From Micromussa lordhowensis (Eukaryota; Cnidaria; Anthozoa; Scleractinia; Lobophylliidae): a DNA stretch of 64,000 bases. This document shows positions 38,165 to 49,213 of this stretch, piece after piece. Under the pieces are notes generated by a model. That model searched no databases. It saw only the letters and a list, made by a program, of their open reading frames with translations, and was not told where the DNA came from. The DNA is taken from the NCBI GenBank assembly GCA_964020085.1, contig OZ026600.1, positions 7,233,448 to 7,297,447 on the forward strand. The letters run 5' to 3'. Made by a program: the position numbers and the translations under genes. Position 1 is the stretch's first letter. Each line of letters begins with the position of its first letter.

Positions 38165-39299
38165 ATGAAGAAACTTTTATTTGTATGCGCTGGTGTGGGA
38201 TTAGCGATCGGTGGAGGTTACTTGATGTACCAAGTCTGGAAGAAGTATTGCAACGAAGATCGGGATGATGACAAAGTGAGTAATACCGAAACTTTTCCCA
38301 CACGCGCAAAGCTTTAGCTGAGCTGCCGTCCTTTTTTTTTTCATCAAACGCCCTTTGGAGATCACTGCATGAGCGTTCTGTGAACAGATCGACCTAGCTA
38401 GAGATTCCTCAGTTGTCAATTTTTGACTCTAGAGAATGGAAGTTACTGCACGGAAATTAGTGGTCAAATAACTGATACATCAGTTCGTTTTTAGAAAGCG
38501 CGCAAAGAGGCGTCATCTCTCGAGCTAATCTTCCTATGGAATATTCGCGCAAAAACGCTATTGAACTGAATTTAATATGAATTCCAGTGCCGGAATTTTG
38601 GAAACCCAGTTTAAGACTAATCCGGGTTTAAACTTAGTTCAACCAACCTTTGATTTGTCTTATACAAGAGTAACTGGAGTGTTCCTCGTAGCTTGTGTTT
38701 TATCGCGTTTGAGATCTGTCTACGTCAGAACTGTCGAACCAAAAAGAGAAACAGTGAATAGTTCTAAAACTCGAATCAAAATTGCTGTTAGTCTTGGATT
38801 AGCTCGGTCCAGCTAGAGTTGTGCAGTTGAAAGAAAGTTTCTGACCCCAAAACAAGCCAGCTTTATTATTTTATTGTCAGCCTTAAACTGGACCGCGGGT
38901 TGTTCGAAAGCCGGTTAGTGCTCACTCGTGATTAAAAATAAATCAAAGAATTATTTTTTCTTACAATCTTTTTCACTGCCTATGTTTTGTGTGGCTTGAG
39001 GTTACTCAAGCTCAAAATTGAAGGACAAACAATGTAAGCAGAAAACCTCACCTCGCCCTTCTCATGAGTTTTGCCACTCGTGATCTCTAAACATGAACCT
39101 GCGTTCAGGCTACTTTTTTCTCATTTAGTTTCTTCTTTTTTTTTTCCATCAGGGTGATGGACAGGCTGAGGTTTTGACTGACCGCTCTACTTCAGACTGT
39201 AATAACGATGGCAAGGAATGCGATAGCAAAAACGCTGGAAATAAGAAGAAAGACACCAAGAATAATTTTTGCGGCTTTAAGTCTGGTTTCCTCCTCTAA
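38165..39299 (+). CDS. small two-exon gene for an 85-aa membrane-anchored, charged peptide (unknown function)
   Basis: Exon 1 is 38165-38275 and exon 2 is 39153-39299; donor (GTGAGT) and acceptor (polypyrimidine, CATCAG) are good and the join is in phase 0. Exon 1 encodes a short basic start (MKK) followed by about 20 hydrophobic, glycine-rich residues (VGLAIGGGYLMY), so a signal-anchor or single membrane helix, then a charged stretch ending DRDDDK. Exon 2 is hydrophilic, Lys/Asn/Asp-rich with three cysteines, and ends GFKSGFLL. A TATA-like box lies about 35 nt before the ATG and a poly(A) signal 41 nt after the stop, which argues for a real transcript. I do not recognise the family. It lies between DHTKD1 (divergent, 3.2 kb away) and the NXPE genes. 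It could still be a chance ORF pair; RNA data would decide. Confidence 0.45.
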
Positions 39300-39339
39300 C
39301 TTTCGACATGCTCACACCCAACACTACCCCCTCCCCCAT

Positions 39340-39345
39340 AATAAA
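39340..39345 (+). terminator. poly(A) signal AATAAA after the small two-exon gene
   Basis: A canonical AATAAA lies 41 nt downstream of the stop at 39299, in an otherwise C-rich stretch. It supports a short 3' UTR for the small gene. Confidence 0.45.
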
Positions 39346-40507
39346 CTCAAATTTTATTCGCACCACTCCCCTACCCTCACTCCCCCAAAACCAGTGTTAA
39401 TTCCCCAGTTCTATTGGTTTGAAAACTTTTCTTTTTCGAAATATAAAAACAGGATACAAAGAGATATATATCTACGTTGTAAAAAAAGTTTCTCAGTTGA
39501 AAGAATCAATCTTGAAAGGAAATTATAAGAAGAAAGAAATATTCACCAGTGAAGAAATAATTGCATGGTTTAAAGTGAATAAAGAATCACTTTTTCACTT
39601 GCATTTGTTGATTTTAACAATGTAGAAAATATATACAATACTACAAATTGAAGGGACAGTGTATCGACGAATTATCTGTAATGCGGGCTTCCCAGTTAAG
39701 GTGGCCGAACACAGTTTTCAAGTGCCTATGCCTAATTCACCATAACGTTTAAAGTATTTATGCTTTGGCACCCATTTTTTGCGAGAGTCAAGGTTAACCA
39801 CAGAAATATTTATTCTCGCATTTTGACTAGGGTGTGTGCTGTTGCCATGGCAATGGGACTGGTTAAAAACAAGGCTTAAATAATGGTTTCTGTTTATTTA
39901 AAAAAAATCCAGTTGTTAGATTGTTTTCATATTTCGCACACTAAGAATTGACATTAAATCCCTACTGTCAACATGATTCTAATAAAATTTTGACATAGGC
40001 GTTTTTCGTAATTCGCCTTTAATCGTTTTCTGTATTATTAAAAATTCCCTATGTCAAAATTCAGATTTTTTTGATAGATCATTCACATGGTCTCTGATCT
40101 ATTTTTCTGCCAAATTTCTTGAAATTCTAATGACTGGATCGTTAGAAATCGGCATGTTTCTGCTAAAGCAAATGCGTTGCATTTAACTGGGTTCTTTCGG
40201 GAACAAACAAAAGCTGAAAATTGCTGGGTTCTTTGCATCGTTACCTTTTCCAACATGTCTTTGTAATAAAAGACTAAAGTCATCAATACACTGCGTTCAA
40301 TTATAGAGAAAATAGCACAGATAGTGCGGGTGTTGAGTAAGTAAAATGATCGCTCTATTGACGGCATGTTTGTTGTTTTGAAATCCTCGTGCACGTGTTG
40401 AATTACATCAGCAAAAGCACGCGCGAAAACTGTGTTCGGCCACCTTAACATACATTGCTGTCAAGAGAGTACAGTTTTTCCCGCCTGCAGAATCCTCATT
40501 GGTCAAT

Positions 40508-40680
40508 AGGCCATTTCCGAATTGCCTTTAGCCTCTTTCTCAAAGCGAGTCTTGGTGCTCATCCTTTCATATAAAAATGAGATTTCATTCACATGCAAAT
40601 TAAACTCATTTTCATATGAATGGTTAAGCACCGGCCTCGCTTTGAAAGAGAGGCTTTAGGTAACTCGGAAATGGTCTATT
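40508..40680. repeat. hairpin MITE with AGGCCATTTCCGA-type ends
   Basis: AGGCCATTTCCGAATTGCC, CTCTTTCTCAAAGCGAG and CTTTCATATAAAAATGAG are mirrored by CTCATTTTCATATGAATGG, CTCGCTTTGAAAGAGAGGC and CTCGGAAATGGTCTATT. Confidence 0.65.
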
Positions 40681-41493
40681 CGCACCAGCCGTATTCAAGG
40701 CGTTGATTACGGCATTTCACTTCTAGTCGCAGAAGTGAGGTGACAGTGTAATCTCGTGCCCAGATCCCACTCTGTTTAACGCTTGGCCGTGAGAGATCTG
40801 TGACCATGGCCACAAGGCTGCGGGTGGTCAACCACACGAAGACTTGAAACCTGCGAAAGTAAAATGGCGCCCATCGACAACTAATTTACATGTGACAACT
40901 AACACTGTTATTATTTGTTGCTTTGTTTGGAAAAATGATTAGAAGCGATAGCTTTGTTTTGTCTTCGTTCATAATCCAACAGAAGTTATGACGTCATGGT
41001 AAAAGGTAGGTTTTCTTACTGAAGGTTATCGCTTATTGTAACGTCGCTTATAGTTTAAATTAATTAAGCTTATATACTACACTCTATATCTTAAAAATGT
41101 TTAAACGTTTGAGAAATCATGAAAAACTACTTCCGCGTAGAAGGGTTAAATTATTTCCTGTTTAGTGTTTTACAAGGTTTGTTTTCTTCGCAAACAGTTT
41201 ATTTTGAGAAATTAATGACTGCCACGTGCTTTAACTCGCATTCTGGGATTTGTTGATGCCTATATGCAATCCGACCCTTTCAGTTTAAGCGTCGATATAT
41301 TTTACACTAGTATGCTAATTGTGAAGCCTATAAACTGTACTTACTGAAACAATACTGTTAAGTGGGCACATATTTGATAAGATTTCAACCTGTGGAAAAC
41401 TACATAACCAGTTGTCCGCGTTTTCGGCGGCATGAAGTCCGCGTTGGACGTTCCGAACCAGGGCTGTCTGACATATCTCCATTCAGGTCTAGT

Positions 41494-41700
41494 TGTGGAG
41501 GCGCGGTGGCCTCTTGGTTTGTGCGCTCGTCTCCGGATCGAGCGGTCCGGGCTCGAGCCCTGCTGGCCGGCACTTTGTGTTGGGTTCATGGGCAAGACAC
41601 TTTACTCTCACAGTGCCTCTCTCCACACAGGTGTATAAATGGGTACCGGCGAATTTAATGCTTGGGGGTAGCCCTACGATGGACTAGCATCCCATCCATA
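41494..41700 (+). mobile_element. SINE-like element (tRNA-derived)
   Basis: The head GCGCGGTGGCCTCTTGGTTT (A-box like) and GGTCCGGGCTCGAGCCCTGC (B-box like) are followed by the body GGGCAAGACACTTTACTCTC, ACAGGTGTATAAATGGGTAC and GATGGACTAGCATCCCATCC, ending in a G-run (41700-41714). The body is shared with the older copy at 25028. Box A to box B spacing is about 35 nt. Confidence 0.7.
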
Positions 41701-42341
41701 GGGGGGGGGGGGGGAATTAGAAATACCCCTAGTCGCTTTATGCTACAGAAACCGGAGATAAGTGCTTGCATGATGAGACAATTGGCAAGTATGCAGACCT
41801 AACATTTTTACAGGGCTTCTCAGCAAAAGTGGGTGTACTCTGTCTTTTAACTAGTTTGTTTAATATTATTCCCCTACGTGGATGCTAAGGGTAAAAGCAA
41901 GGGTTAAGGTTGACTTGGATACTTGTGCAGACACCCTGCTATATTTGTATACTCAGCGCCAACAGGGAAACATTGTATGAGGATTCTACAGCCAATCCCA
42001 ATTGCTGCGCTTGACTCCAACTGATATGCGGATATGTACAGAATGCGTAAGTTGAAGATAGGGTGCTTGTGTTCGCCTGCGCGGTTAATAAGGTGCCTTA
42101 AATTTAACTCGTTTTAAGATGATTTGTTTTATAACAACATCGCGCTGCAGGGCAAGAGACAATATCTCTTAGTCTCCTAGTGGTGAGTCAGAAAAAAACC
42201 CTTACACTTTGAGTACTGTGTTTGTCTAGAAAAATTAGAAACTCTTAGCTGCATAAAGCTAGAATCAAAGTGATAATCTGGTTGAAAATCTTACCTAGAT
42301 ATTAATGTGAGCATTTTTTCCAGTATCTGCAAGCTACGCGC

Positions 42342-44671
42342 ATGGCCGTTCTTCTAAAGGAAACAGCGCTACTACTGCTTTTTGTTTCCTTCTACGGAAA
42401 CTTGACACTGGAACAGGAACCCTACCAATATTTTGAGAAGAACTGGTGCCGAGAACGTACACTGCGAACCGACTGGCGTGCGTACACTCACTCGTGCCCA
42501 AGCTATACGCGACATTGGGCTTTCGATGTATGGTCCGACGATTTCAAGACTAACCCGAACCTGAGTTATATTTCCGGGGCAGAAATCAATCCCGCAGGAC
42601 ATTTCAGTAAGGTTTACATTCAGTCTGTGACAGTCTTGAACCGCACAAAGACGTTTGGGGGCGATGCTTGGCGTATGAGAGTGAACGGCCAGGCTGATCT
42701 TGTAGCCTCGGTACACGACATGGAAAATGGTACTTATCAAACCATGTTTCTTCCCATGGAGCCTGGAACTTATTCGCTGCAGATTGTGTTGGATTACACG
42801 TTATGTCACGGCCTTAAAAATCCGCCACCTGATTGGTTTAGTAGAGGTGAGATTATGTGGGTCCGTTACTTTCTGAGTTTGTCTGAAGGAAAGCTTCATT
42901 TTGTCTAATCCTTGCCCTTTCACCGTCGGGGTTTGCTGATTTGAGGATAGATTTAAGGTGGCTGTCAACTGCTTGGAGAATTGGTTACTTTTTGTTCTCA
43001 GCACTACTATCTTGGTGGCTCGAACTACCACTTTTTAAAGATGATTTCTTCTGCGTACTGCGCAGTCTCAGCACCCTAATGTTTATAAATATTATAAGTT
43101 CCCACTCGATGAAATGCGAATCGATGTTGTTCGTTACGAACCACATACCTTATCTCTGAGGCCTTTCAAATTATTTTTGATTGATTTTTACAGCTGCGAA
43201 GTTGTTTCATCAAGTGATACGAGAAAGAACAAAGTATAAAGCTTGGACCGCTTCGCGTCCATAATGGCGGTTGTAGTTGCGAAGTGTTTACATTTTGTGA
43301 TGTCTTACATGAAACAAAACAAAAAAAAACGAAAAAAAAAACTCTCGAGAGTGCGCAGTACGGACTGGAAATCATATTTAAGAGCTAACACCACAAGTGT
43401 TGGGGAACACGTTGTGACTCTCTTATTGACATTGAAAGTTAAAACAGGTTATGACTGTAGAAACAAGTTATGGGTCTCTTATTGACATTGAAAGTTGCTA
43501 TGACAATGGTACGACTACTTAAAAACATCTAGTGTATTTTATAACTCAGAAAAGAGTTCAAGTCGACCCTCTTTTTAATATCAAATTGTAAACAGAATAT
43601 GTCAAGATGAAACATTTTACGAAGCGGTTTCAAAGCCAATTCAAGTACATGTATTTGAAAAATTGAAGTGGTCCTAGAACTACAATACGATGATAGAAAA
43701 TGGGGGTTATACTCAAATCACTTAAAACTATGAGTGTTTTAATGGAATCTGCTGCTACCATAGTAGCCTTTAAGCGATAGCAATGATTCTTCTCATTAAT
43801 GATTCATCAAGTTAAAACAAAGGAAATCATGACCGTGACGGTGGTTTGGATATCCGGTCTTAATTAGCATAGATTTTGACGATTTTACTTCTCCGTTTAC
43901 TCCTTAGTTTTTGTTTCGATTGAGAAGATATATCAAACACTTGAGACAGTGTTTCATCGGCTATCCAAACACCTCGAATTTCGTCAAAAATACTCCGCTG
44001 CGCGTCGTATTTTCAACTCTCTTCTCGGTGTTTGGATATCCCGATGAAACACTGTCACTCGTGTTTGATATATTACATCAAAAACAAAAAGTGCTGGAAA
44101 ATGTTGGAAACTGTCGTGACTCAACTTGAGTTCGATTGATCATCATTTTCGTGTTGTTTTCTGGCTAGGCTGCCGCCATGGATCTTTTCAAAGACCAGGA
44201 ACTTTAGCAGCATCAGATGATTACATTGACAGACCCCTGTTTTACGGTGCATATTTTTCGATACAAGTGCCCCCTGCTGATCTGCAAGACGCGCAGAGTA
44301 AGTAGTTCTGAGAATTTACGCGTTAGATCGGCTAGACATACCAGCTTCCGCCGGTTTGGATCAATGAATGAATTTTAACATTTTGATCGTCCAATAGCGA
44401 TGCGTGAATTTCAGTTTCCTCATATCGGCTTGCAAATCGTTCGTCGGTTTAGTTTTGCTGCGAAATATTTGTCAGTTTTCATGTTGGTCTTCGTGATTCT
44501 GCTGCTTTACTTCCGTCTCACAGATTTAGATTCACTGTACAACACGAGTGCCCAGTGGTGTAATGAGAGATGTACTTTACTCTGGGATGGTTTTGGGAGA
44601 TGGATCAATAACTACTGGGTCCCTTATAAAACTGGTAAGTCGACAAAAATACTGAATGAATACAGGGGGCA

Positions 44672-44708
<37 letters not shown>

Positions 44709-46769
44709 TATTACAAGATAATTTGGTTTTATCAACTGGGTTGATAATGTGAATTGTCCACCGTAAAGAGATTCGGAAGCTGACGTTTCGAGCGTTAGCC
44801 CTTCGTCGGAGCGTTAGCCCTTCGGATTCGCTCCGACGAAGGGCTAACGCTCGAAACGTCAGCTTCCGAATCTCTTTACGGTGGACAATTCACATTATCA
44901 ACCCAGTTGATAAAACCAAATTATCCGACAAAAATACTGTTTCATTCTAAATTGTTAACCCACAATACGTGGTTTGCCGACAAGTTACCTAGAAGAAGAA
45001 TTGTGCTAGCGAAGAACTAACGCCGACTTTTAATTTTACTCAGTTGATTACAGTTCCCCGCGGTCAGGCCATAGGCAGGGGTCTGGTGTCTTATGGATAT
45101 ATGGCGACTCGCATAATCGACGGTTCTACGAATCTCTTCAACGAGGACAGCTCTGCACGCGAGTTTTTCGCGCTTGTTATCACACAGATGTCTGGGTCTA
45201 TTGGTTAGGTTCGGTGAACTCAAACGAAATGGACCTCAGGTAGTAGAATTCAGTGGTTATAGAACTGAACTGAACTGCTTAAATTCAAACCAAGTTCTCA
45301 CAATTAACACCAAAACGAATATATGGAAATCACTAAGGAGAATTAATATTTTGATAATAGCTGTTCTTAACTCTCAACTTGCTCTCTGCTAAGAATGTTA
45401 AGGGTGCAACCCCGTTCCCAGGCCCCTGCGAACCGGTTGGCAAAGATGAGTGGAGTGGTTGTATAATTATGGTCAATAATTACGAAGATGGAAATGGGCA
45501 CGCGCATGTCCTTGCATGAGCTTTGATTTGACATATCCCCTGTTTCAGATATGCAACTTGTCAAAACGTCGCGAACCATCAGTGATTGTTCACAGATAAT
45601 AACTGAAAATTCTTTGTCTTCAATTATTTGTTCTGAATTGTAGGGCTGTAGTCGTGATTCTTAATACCAAATGAATGATGAAGAACTGGAGAAAAAGTGA
45701 AATAAAGCAGTTTAATTATACATAATTTCCGTCAAACTTGCTTTGAGTAGACCCGCTCCTTTTCGACCTTTTCATGACCAGCCCCTTATTTTAACAGAAA
45801 GATGACAAAATTGCAATTGGGCTACTTCTATAATGTAATTTTTTTGTACCGTTGATGAGTCTCCAGGTGTTATCAGATTCGAAGTCAGTTGTAATAACTT
45901 AGTTTAATTGTCTTTCGTTTTCTAGTTACGGAGGTCAAGATATTAACGTGACACAAGTTCTACAAGAGCTCCGTAAAGTCGTGACACAGCCTTTGATGGA
46001 CCAAGATAGCGCCTTAGTACTGAACGCTGGAGTTCACTTCTTGAAAAGCACGAGTTTTAGAAATTACCAGAAGGTCATCAAAGGTTTTATCCGACTTCTA
46101 AGGGACAACTACAGAGGGAAGGTGGTATGGAAGACAACGCCCTCCCTTGGCAAACAGACCGAGCTGTACACTGGCTGTTCCCGGCGCTTTCACACTGAAC
46201 AGGTAATGAAAACTGGGAAAGCAAGTTGAAAAGTTTGGGAACACGTGAAAAACAAATGAGCCAATCAGTGCTCGAGACAAAGACAAGCAACCGGTACCAA
46301 GCGCGGGAAAATGCATGCGCGTTAGCAAAGTCACGAGCGGCTTTTCTTTGCTTTTGATTGGCTGGTAAAGAAGGAAAAGTTTCCTTTGGATGCTTCACAG
46401 GTTTTTAAAACCGCTTGCGCAAAGAGATCCCTAGCCAAAGTAAAAAATAAACAAAACAAAGAAACAACACTGTAGACCGTAAAGCGCTAGCGTAATAAGG
46501 TTTGCGAAACTTTTTCAAAGTAGGTACGGTTTGCCTGAGAGGTGAACGAAAATATTAACAAATGCACGTAAATGTCTATTTAATTTTTGCAGCGAATTAA
46601 ACTGTTTAACGCCTATGCTATGAAGAAAATGTGTGAAGCTGGTATCCCTGTGCTGGACGTGTATCACATCAGTGCAGCATACCCTCATGGCACTATTGAT
46701 GGCATTCACTATCCACACTTTGTATTCTACCCTGCAGAGGACGCCCTGGAAAACTACTTCACCACTTGA
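42342..46769 (+). CDS. NXPE family protein A (neurexophilin + PC-esterase domain), complete, six exons, 456 aa
   Basis: Coding exons 42342-42846, 44169-44297, 44524-44634, 45068-45239, 45926-46202 and 46593-46769 join in frame (1,371 nt). Residues 1-22 form a signal peptide (hydrophobic run LLLLFVSFYG). Exon 1 holds the neurexophilin-like domain, with the conserved FGGDAWRM and the CHGLKNPPPDWFSRG end running into exon 2 GCRHGSFQRPG. Exon 3 has the paired-cysteine block WCNERCTLLWDGFGRW. Exon 4 carries the SGNH-type serine block WIYGDSHNRRFYESL. Exon 6 carries the Asp/His block DGIHYPHF. The protein is therefore probably secreted or Golgi-luminal and acts on carbohydrate acyl groups, as inferred for PC-esterases; substrate unknown. 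An AG at 42322-42323 just before the ATG suggests a 5' UTR intron. The exon 4 acceptor (45066-45067) was chosen by phase and homology. Vertebrate members are somewhat longer (about 540 aa). Confidence 0.85.
43051..43168. repeat. dispersed repeat, inverted copy 2 of bases 21-151
   Basis: Reads as the reverse complement of the repeat at the left edge of the window, with scattered substitutions. It lies in intron 1 of NXPE gene A. Confidence 0.6.
43914..44085. repeat. hairpin MITE, copy 2 of 24380-24530
   Basis: Begins with the same GATTGAGAAGATATATCAAACAC and shares the centre TCGTCAAAAATACTCCGCTG; arms CAGTGTTTCATCGGCTATCC and inverse. In NXPE gene A intron 1. Confidence 0.65.
44663..44935. 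repeat. GGGCTAACGCTC MITE family, long copy
   Basis: From GGGGGCAAGTTTCTAAAGAA through ACTGGGTTGATAATGTG, the hairpin CGTTTCGAGCGTTAGCCC and its inverse, to AACCCAGTTGATAAAACC. This copy has an extra repeat of AGCGTTAGCCCTTCG in the loop. In NXPE gene A intron 3. Confidence 0.7.
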
Positions 46770-47435
46770 CTTCTGTCTTCGCGGGCTATTTTAATGCCCA
46801 TGATTACTGGCCTGTAATGCAAACCTTGAGATCGTCACCGTTTGTAGGCATCTGTATCTGGACTATATACTCGTATATTTTCTTTCGCGTTCCCTGACTT
46901 GATTACTCCCTGATTGCATTGGGTTCGGTGATCTTTCAATTCAGGAAAAGTCAAAAACGTTTTGTTATAAAAGGAAGATCCAATACTCATGAGATTATAT
47001 TGTAAAAGTTCTATGAAGTCCACTCACCCGTTTCAAGCTCTCACTCCCGAGATTTAAGATGCCGCGCCGAGGAAGTTAAGTAACACGATTTATGGAACAG
47101 AAATACACAACTTATAAATATACAACTTACCCATATTTTCCAGTAGTCCAGGCAACCACTTGTACTTTTTATGGTCAATTTTATTTCGTGCAGATCTGTT
47201 ATTTAAGTGAAACAAATATTTACATTAACGTTTTCTTGCATTTGCTTTTATGTACTTATGGGTCGGGTGAGTGGGGTGAATCATGAGAAGCACTGATAGC
47301 AGCTGCCTCGCCGATCACGTAACTAAAAGAAATGAGAAGCTCTGGGCACGAGAAAGTAGGACACCCGGAAGTCAGTGTTCGTAGAGCCCGCCGTTGCGTC
47401 GACCACGGGATTGAAAGAAACTAAACGCTAATTGA

Positions 47436-47501
47436 ATAAAGGGGGCAAGTTTCTAAAGAAATTGTGGTGCTGCGTCGTAGGGAGTATTACAAGATAATTT
47501 G

Positions 47502-47559
<58 letters not shown>

Positions 47560-47775
47560 CTTCACACGTGAAGATAATATGTTATCTTCACACGTGAAGA
47601 GATCACCCTCGTTATGGCTACATAATAAATCGCGCCTTTTTCACAGGAGTTTATCCGGTGTTTATATAATAAACAGAATATTACATGCCCGCTTGTAGAT
47701 ATGAATTTTATCCTCTCGTGTTCGACTTGATATCTCACTCGTTCGCTGCGCTCACTCGTGAGATATCGAGTTGAA

Positions 47776-47807
<32 letters not shown>

Positions 47808-48006
47808 TCATGTAATATCCTCTATTTTATCAACTGGGTTGATAATGTGAATTGGCCACCGTAAAGAGATTCGGAAGCTGACGTTTCGAGCGTTAGCCCT
47901 TCGTCGGAGCGAATCGAAGGGCTAACGCTCGAAACGTCATCTTCCGAATCTCTTTACGGTGGTCAATTCACATTATCAACCCAGTTGATAAAACCAAATT
48001 ATCTTG
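47436..48006. repeat. GGGCTAACGCTC MITE family copy, split by a second hairpin element
   Basis: The outer parts match the uninterrupted copy at 44663 (GGGGGCAAGTTTCTAAAG ... ATAATTTGG, then ATCAACTGGGTTGATAATG ... AAACCAAATTATC). Between them, at about 47500-47826, sits another element. Confidence 0.7.
47500..47826. mobile_element. hairpin element nested inside the MITE at 47436-48006
   Basis: It contains GAATTTTATCCTCTCGTGTTC with its inverse GAACACTCGAAGATAAAATTC around CTCGTTCGCTGCGCTCACTCG, and a doubled ATCTTCACACGTGAAGAT. It interrupts a sequence that is continuous at 44663, so it inserted later. The duplication is TTTA or TA; the exact border is ambiguous. Confidence 0.6.
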
Positions 48007-48308
48007 TAAACGCTAAGTGCATTACCATTACAGGCCATTATTACTGAGGATTATTACAGTGTTATGCGAAAAACTAATCTTCGACATTTCGCTTTTTCTG
48101 AATCAAAAGTAAAAAATATAAACCACAAATGTGGCTGATCTGCAGTGAAAAAGCAGATTTTCAGCTTCTTTCCGGAAGTTGAAATTATATTTGGCTTCAG
48201 TTCCTTCTGTTATCCGACTGTTGAATAAAGCAATTTTATCGCAAGCATGTTTACCTCTAGCTTTACATACATGTACAGCTGGGCGTGTTTGACGAAATGG
48301 TACTCCAG

Positions 48309-48835
48309 TTAGGCCCTGTTTACAAGCAGGTAGGGTAACCCTACTGCCAGGGTAACCCTAGCAAGAGGGTTAAAAGATAGCCCGGGTTTACAAGCAAAAT
48401 TTTCAGGTAGGGTAACCCTACTGCCCGAGACAACTTTACGCTTGTTACGCTTCGGTAACCTTGCAAGTAAAGCACGAACAGATAACAAAACTGGAAAATG
48501 ATTTATTTCCAAAGCAAAATTATGACAAACTGTGAAAGAACTTGATGTTTTCTGGGTCATAATTCGCTGATTTTGTCGGTATTGTGATCATATTTTGCTT
48601 TTGGGAGCCAAAATAGAGATAGCCCGGGTAGGCGGGTTAACCCTACCTGGAGTGTTTACAAGGGAAAAAGTTAACCCGCTTGCTAGGGTAACCCTAGCAC
48701 GCAGATAGGGTAACCCTCCTACTCGGGTAACCCTGGCCGCCTTGTAAACACGACGAAGAAAATAAGAACACATGTGTGCGTGCTAGGGTAACCCGCTTGC
48801 TAGGGTAACCCTCTCTCCTTGTAAACAGGGCCTTA
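48309..48835. mobile_element. PIF/Harbinger-like MITE, 3-bp TTA duplication, AGGGTAACCCT repeats inside
   Basis: Element 48312-48832 between TTA trinucleotides. Ends GGCCCTGTTTACAAG and inverse. The inside carries many copies of the palindromic AGGGTAACCCT and related GGGTTAACCC at both sides, around an internal 150-bp spacer. TTA duplications and GGCCCTGTTT ends are typical of Harbinger-type elements. Confidence 0.7.
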
Positions 48836-48926
48836 GCCTAGACAGCGCTTCGGTTAGCCTAAATATCACTGACTTCGAGGTGGTTAGCTCTCAAATCTTT
48901 TATGGGTTAACCGTATATCTCACATT

Positions 48927-49213
48927 ATTGAAAACTGGATCATTGGATAATGCAATTCGAGAGTTTTCATTGGCTTAGCCATCATGGGCTATGAGCCATT
49001 ATCCTCTACGAATATGGTAAGCGTACGCGTGATTTTTTTTGAGGCGTTTTTATTTTTTTTAAGTTCAGTTTGCTCTATTTTTGGGGCTTTTTTAATAAAC
49101 AATTGTTCCACTCGCCCTTGTTGGATATGAGATGATTATAGCCAACTCGGCGCTATGCGCCTCGTTGGATATCTACCATCTCATATCCAACGCACGCTTG
49201 TGGAATAATTGTT
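48927..49213. repeat. 300-bp MITE family, copy 3 of 3
   Basis: Same family as the copies at 4319 and 20266, in the spacer between the NXPE genes. The right end GGAATAATTGTTAATTGTTA is intact. Confidence 0.7.

Larger units (their letters stand above)
39346..42323. other. spacer upstream of NXPE gene A
   Basis: Holds a hairpin (40508-40680) and a SINE-like copy (41494-41700). No gene seen. The ORFs around 41350-41690 are frames of the SINE. The NXPE gene A promoter and any 5' UTR exon lie here or in its right part. Confidence 0.45.

Noticed and set aside
38577..38816. 79-aa ORF in the intron of the small two-exon gene
   Set aside because: No family feature; lies wholly within the proposed intron.
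41362..41687. Cluster of plus-strand ORFs of 64-98 aa
   Set aside because: All are frames of the SINE-like element at 41494-41700.
42372..42740. 122-aa minus-strand ORF
   Set aside because: Exact antisense shadow of NXPE gene A exon 1.
48312..48832. Interstitial telomere array
   Set aside because: Although AGGGT/ACCCT recurs, the units are palindromic and spaced inside a TIR element with a TTA duplication, not tandem TTAGGG.
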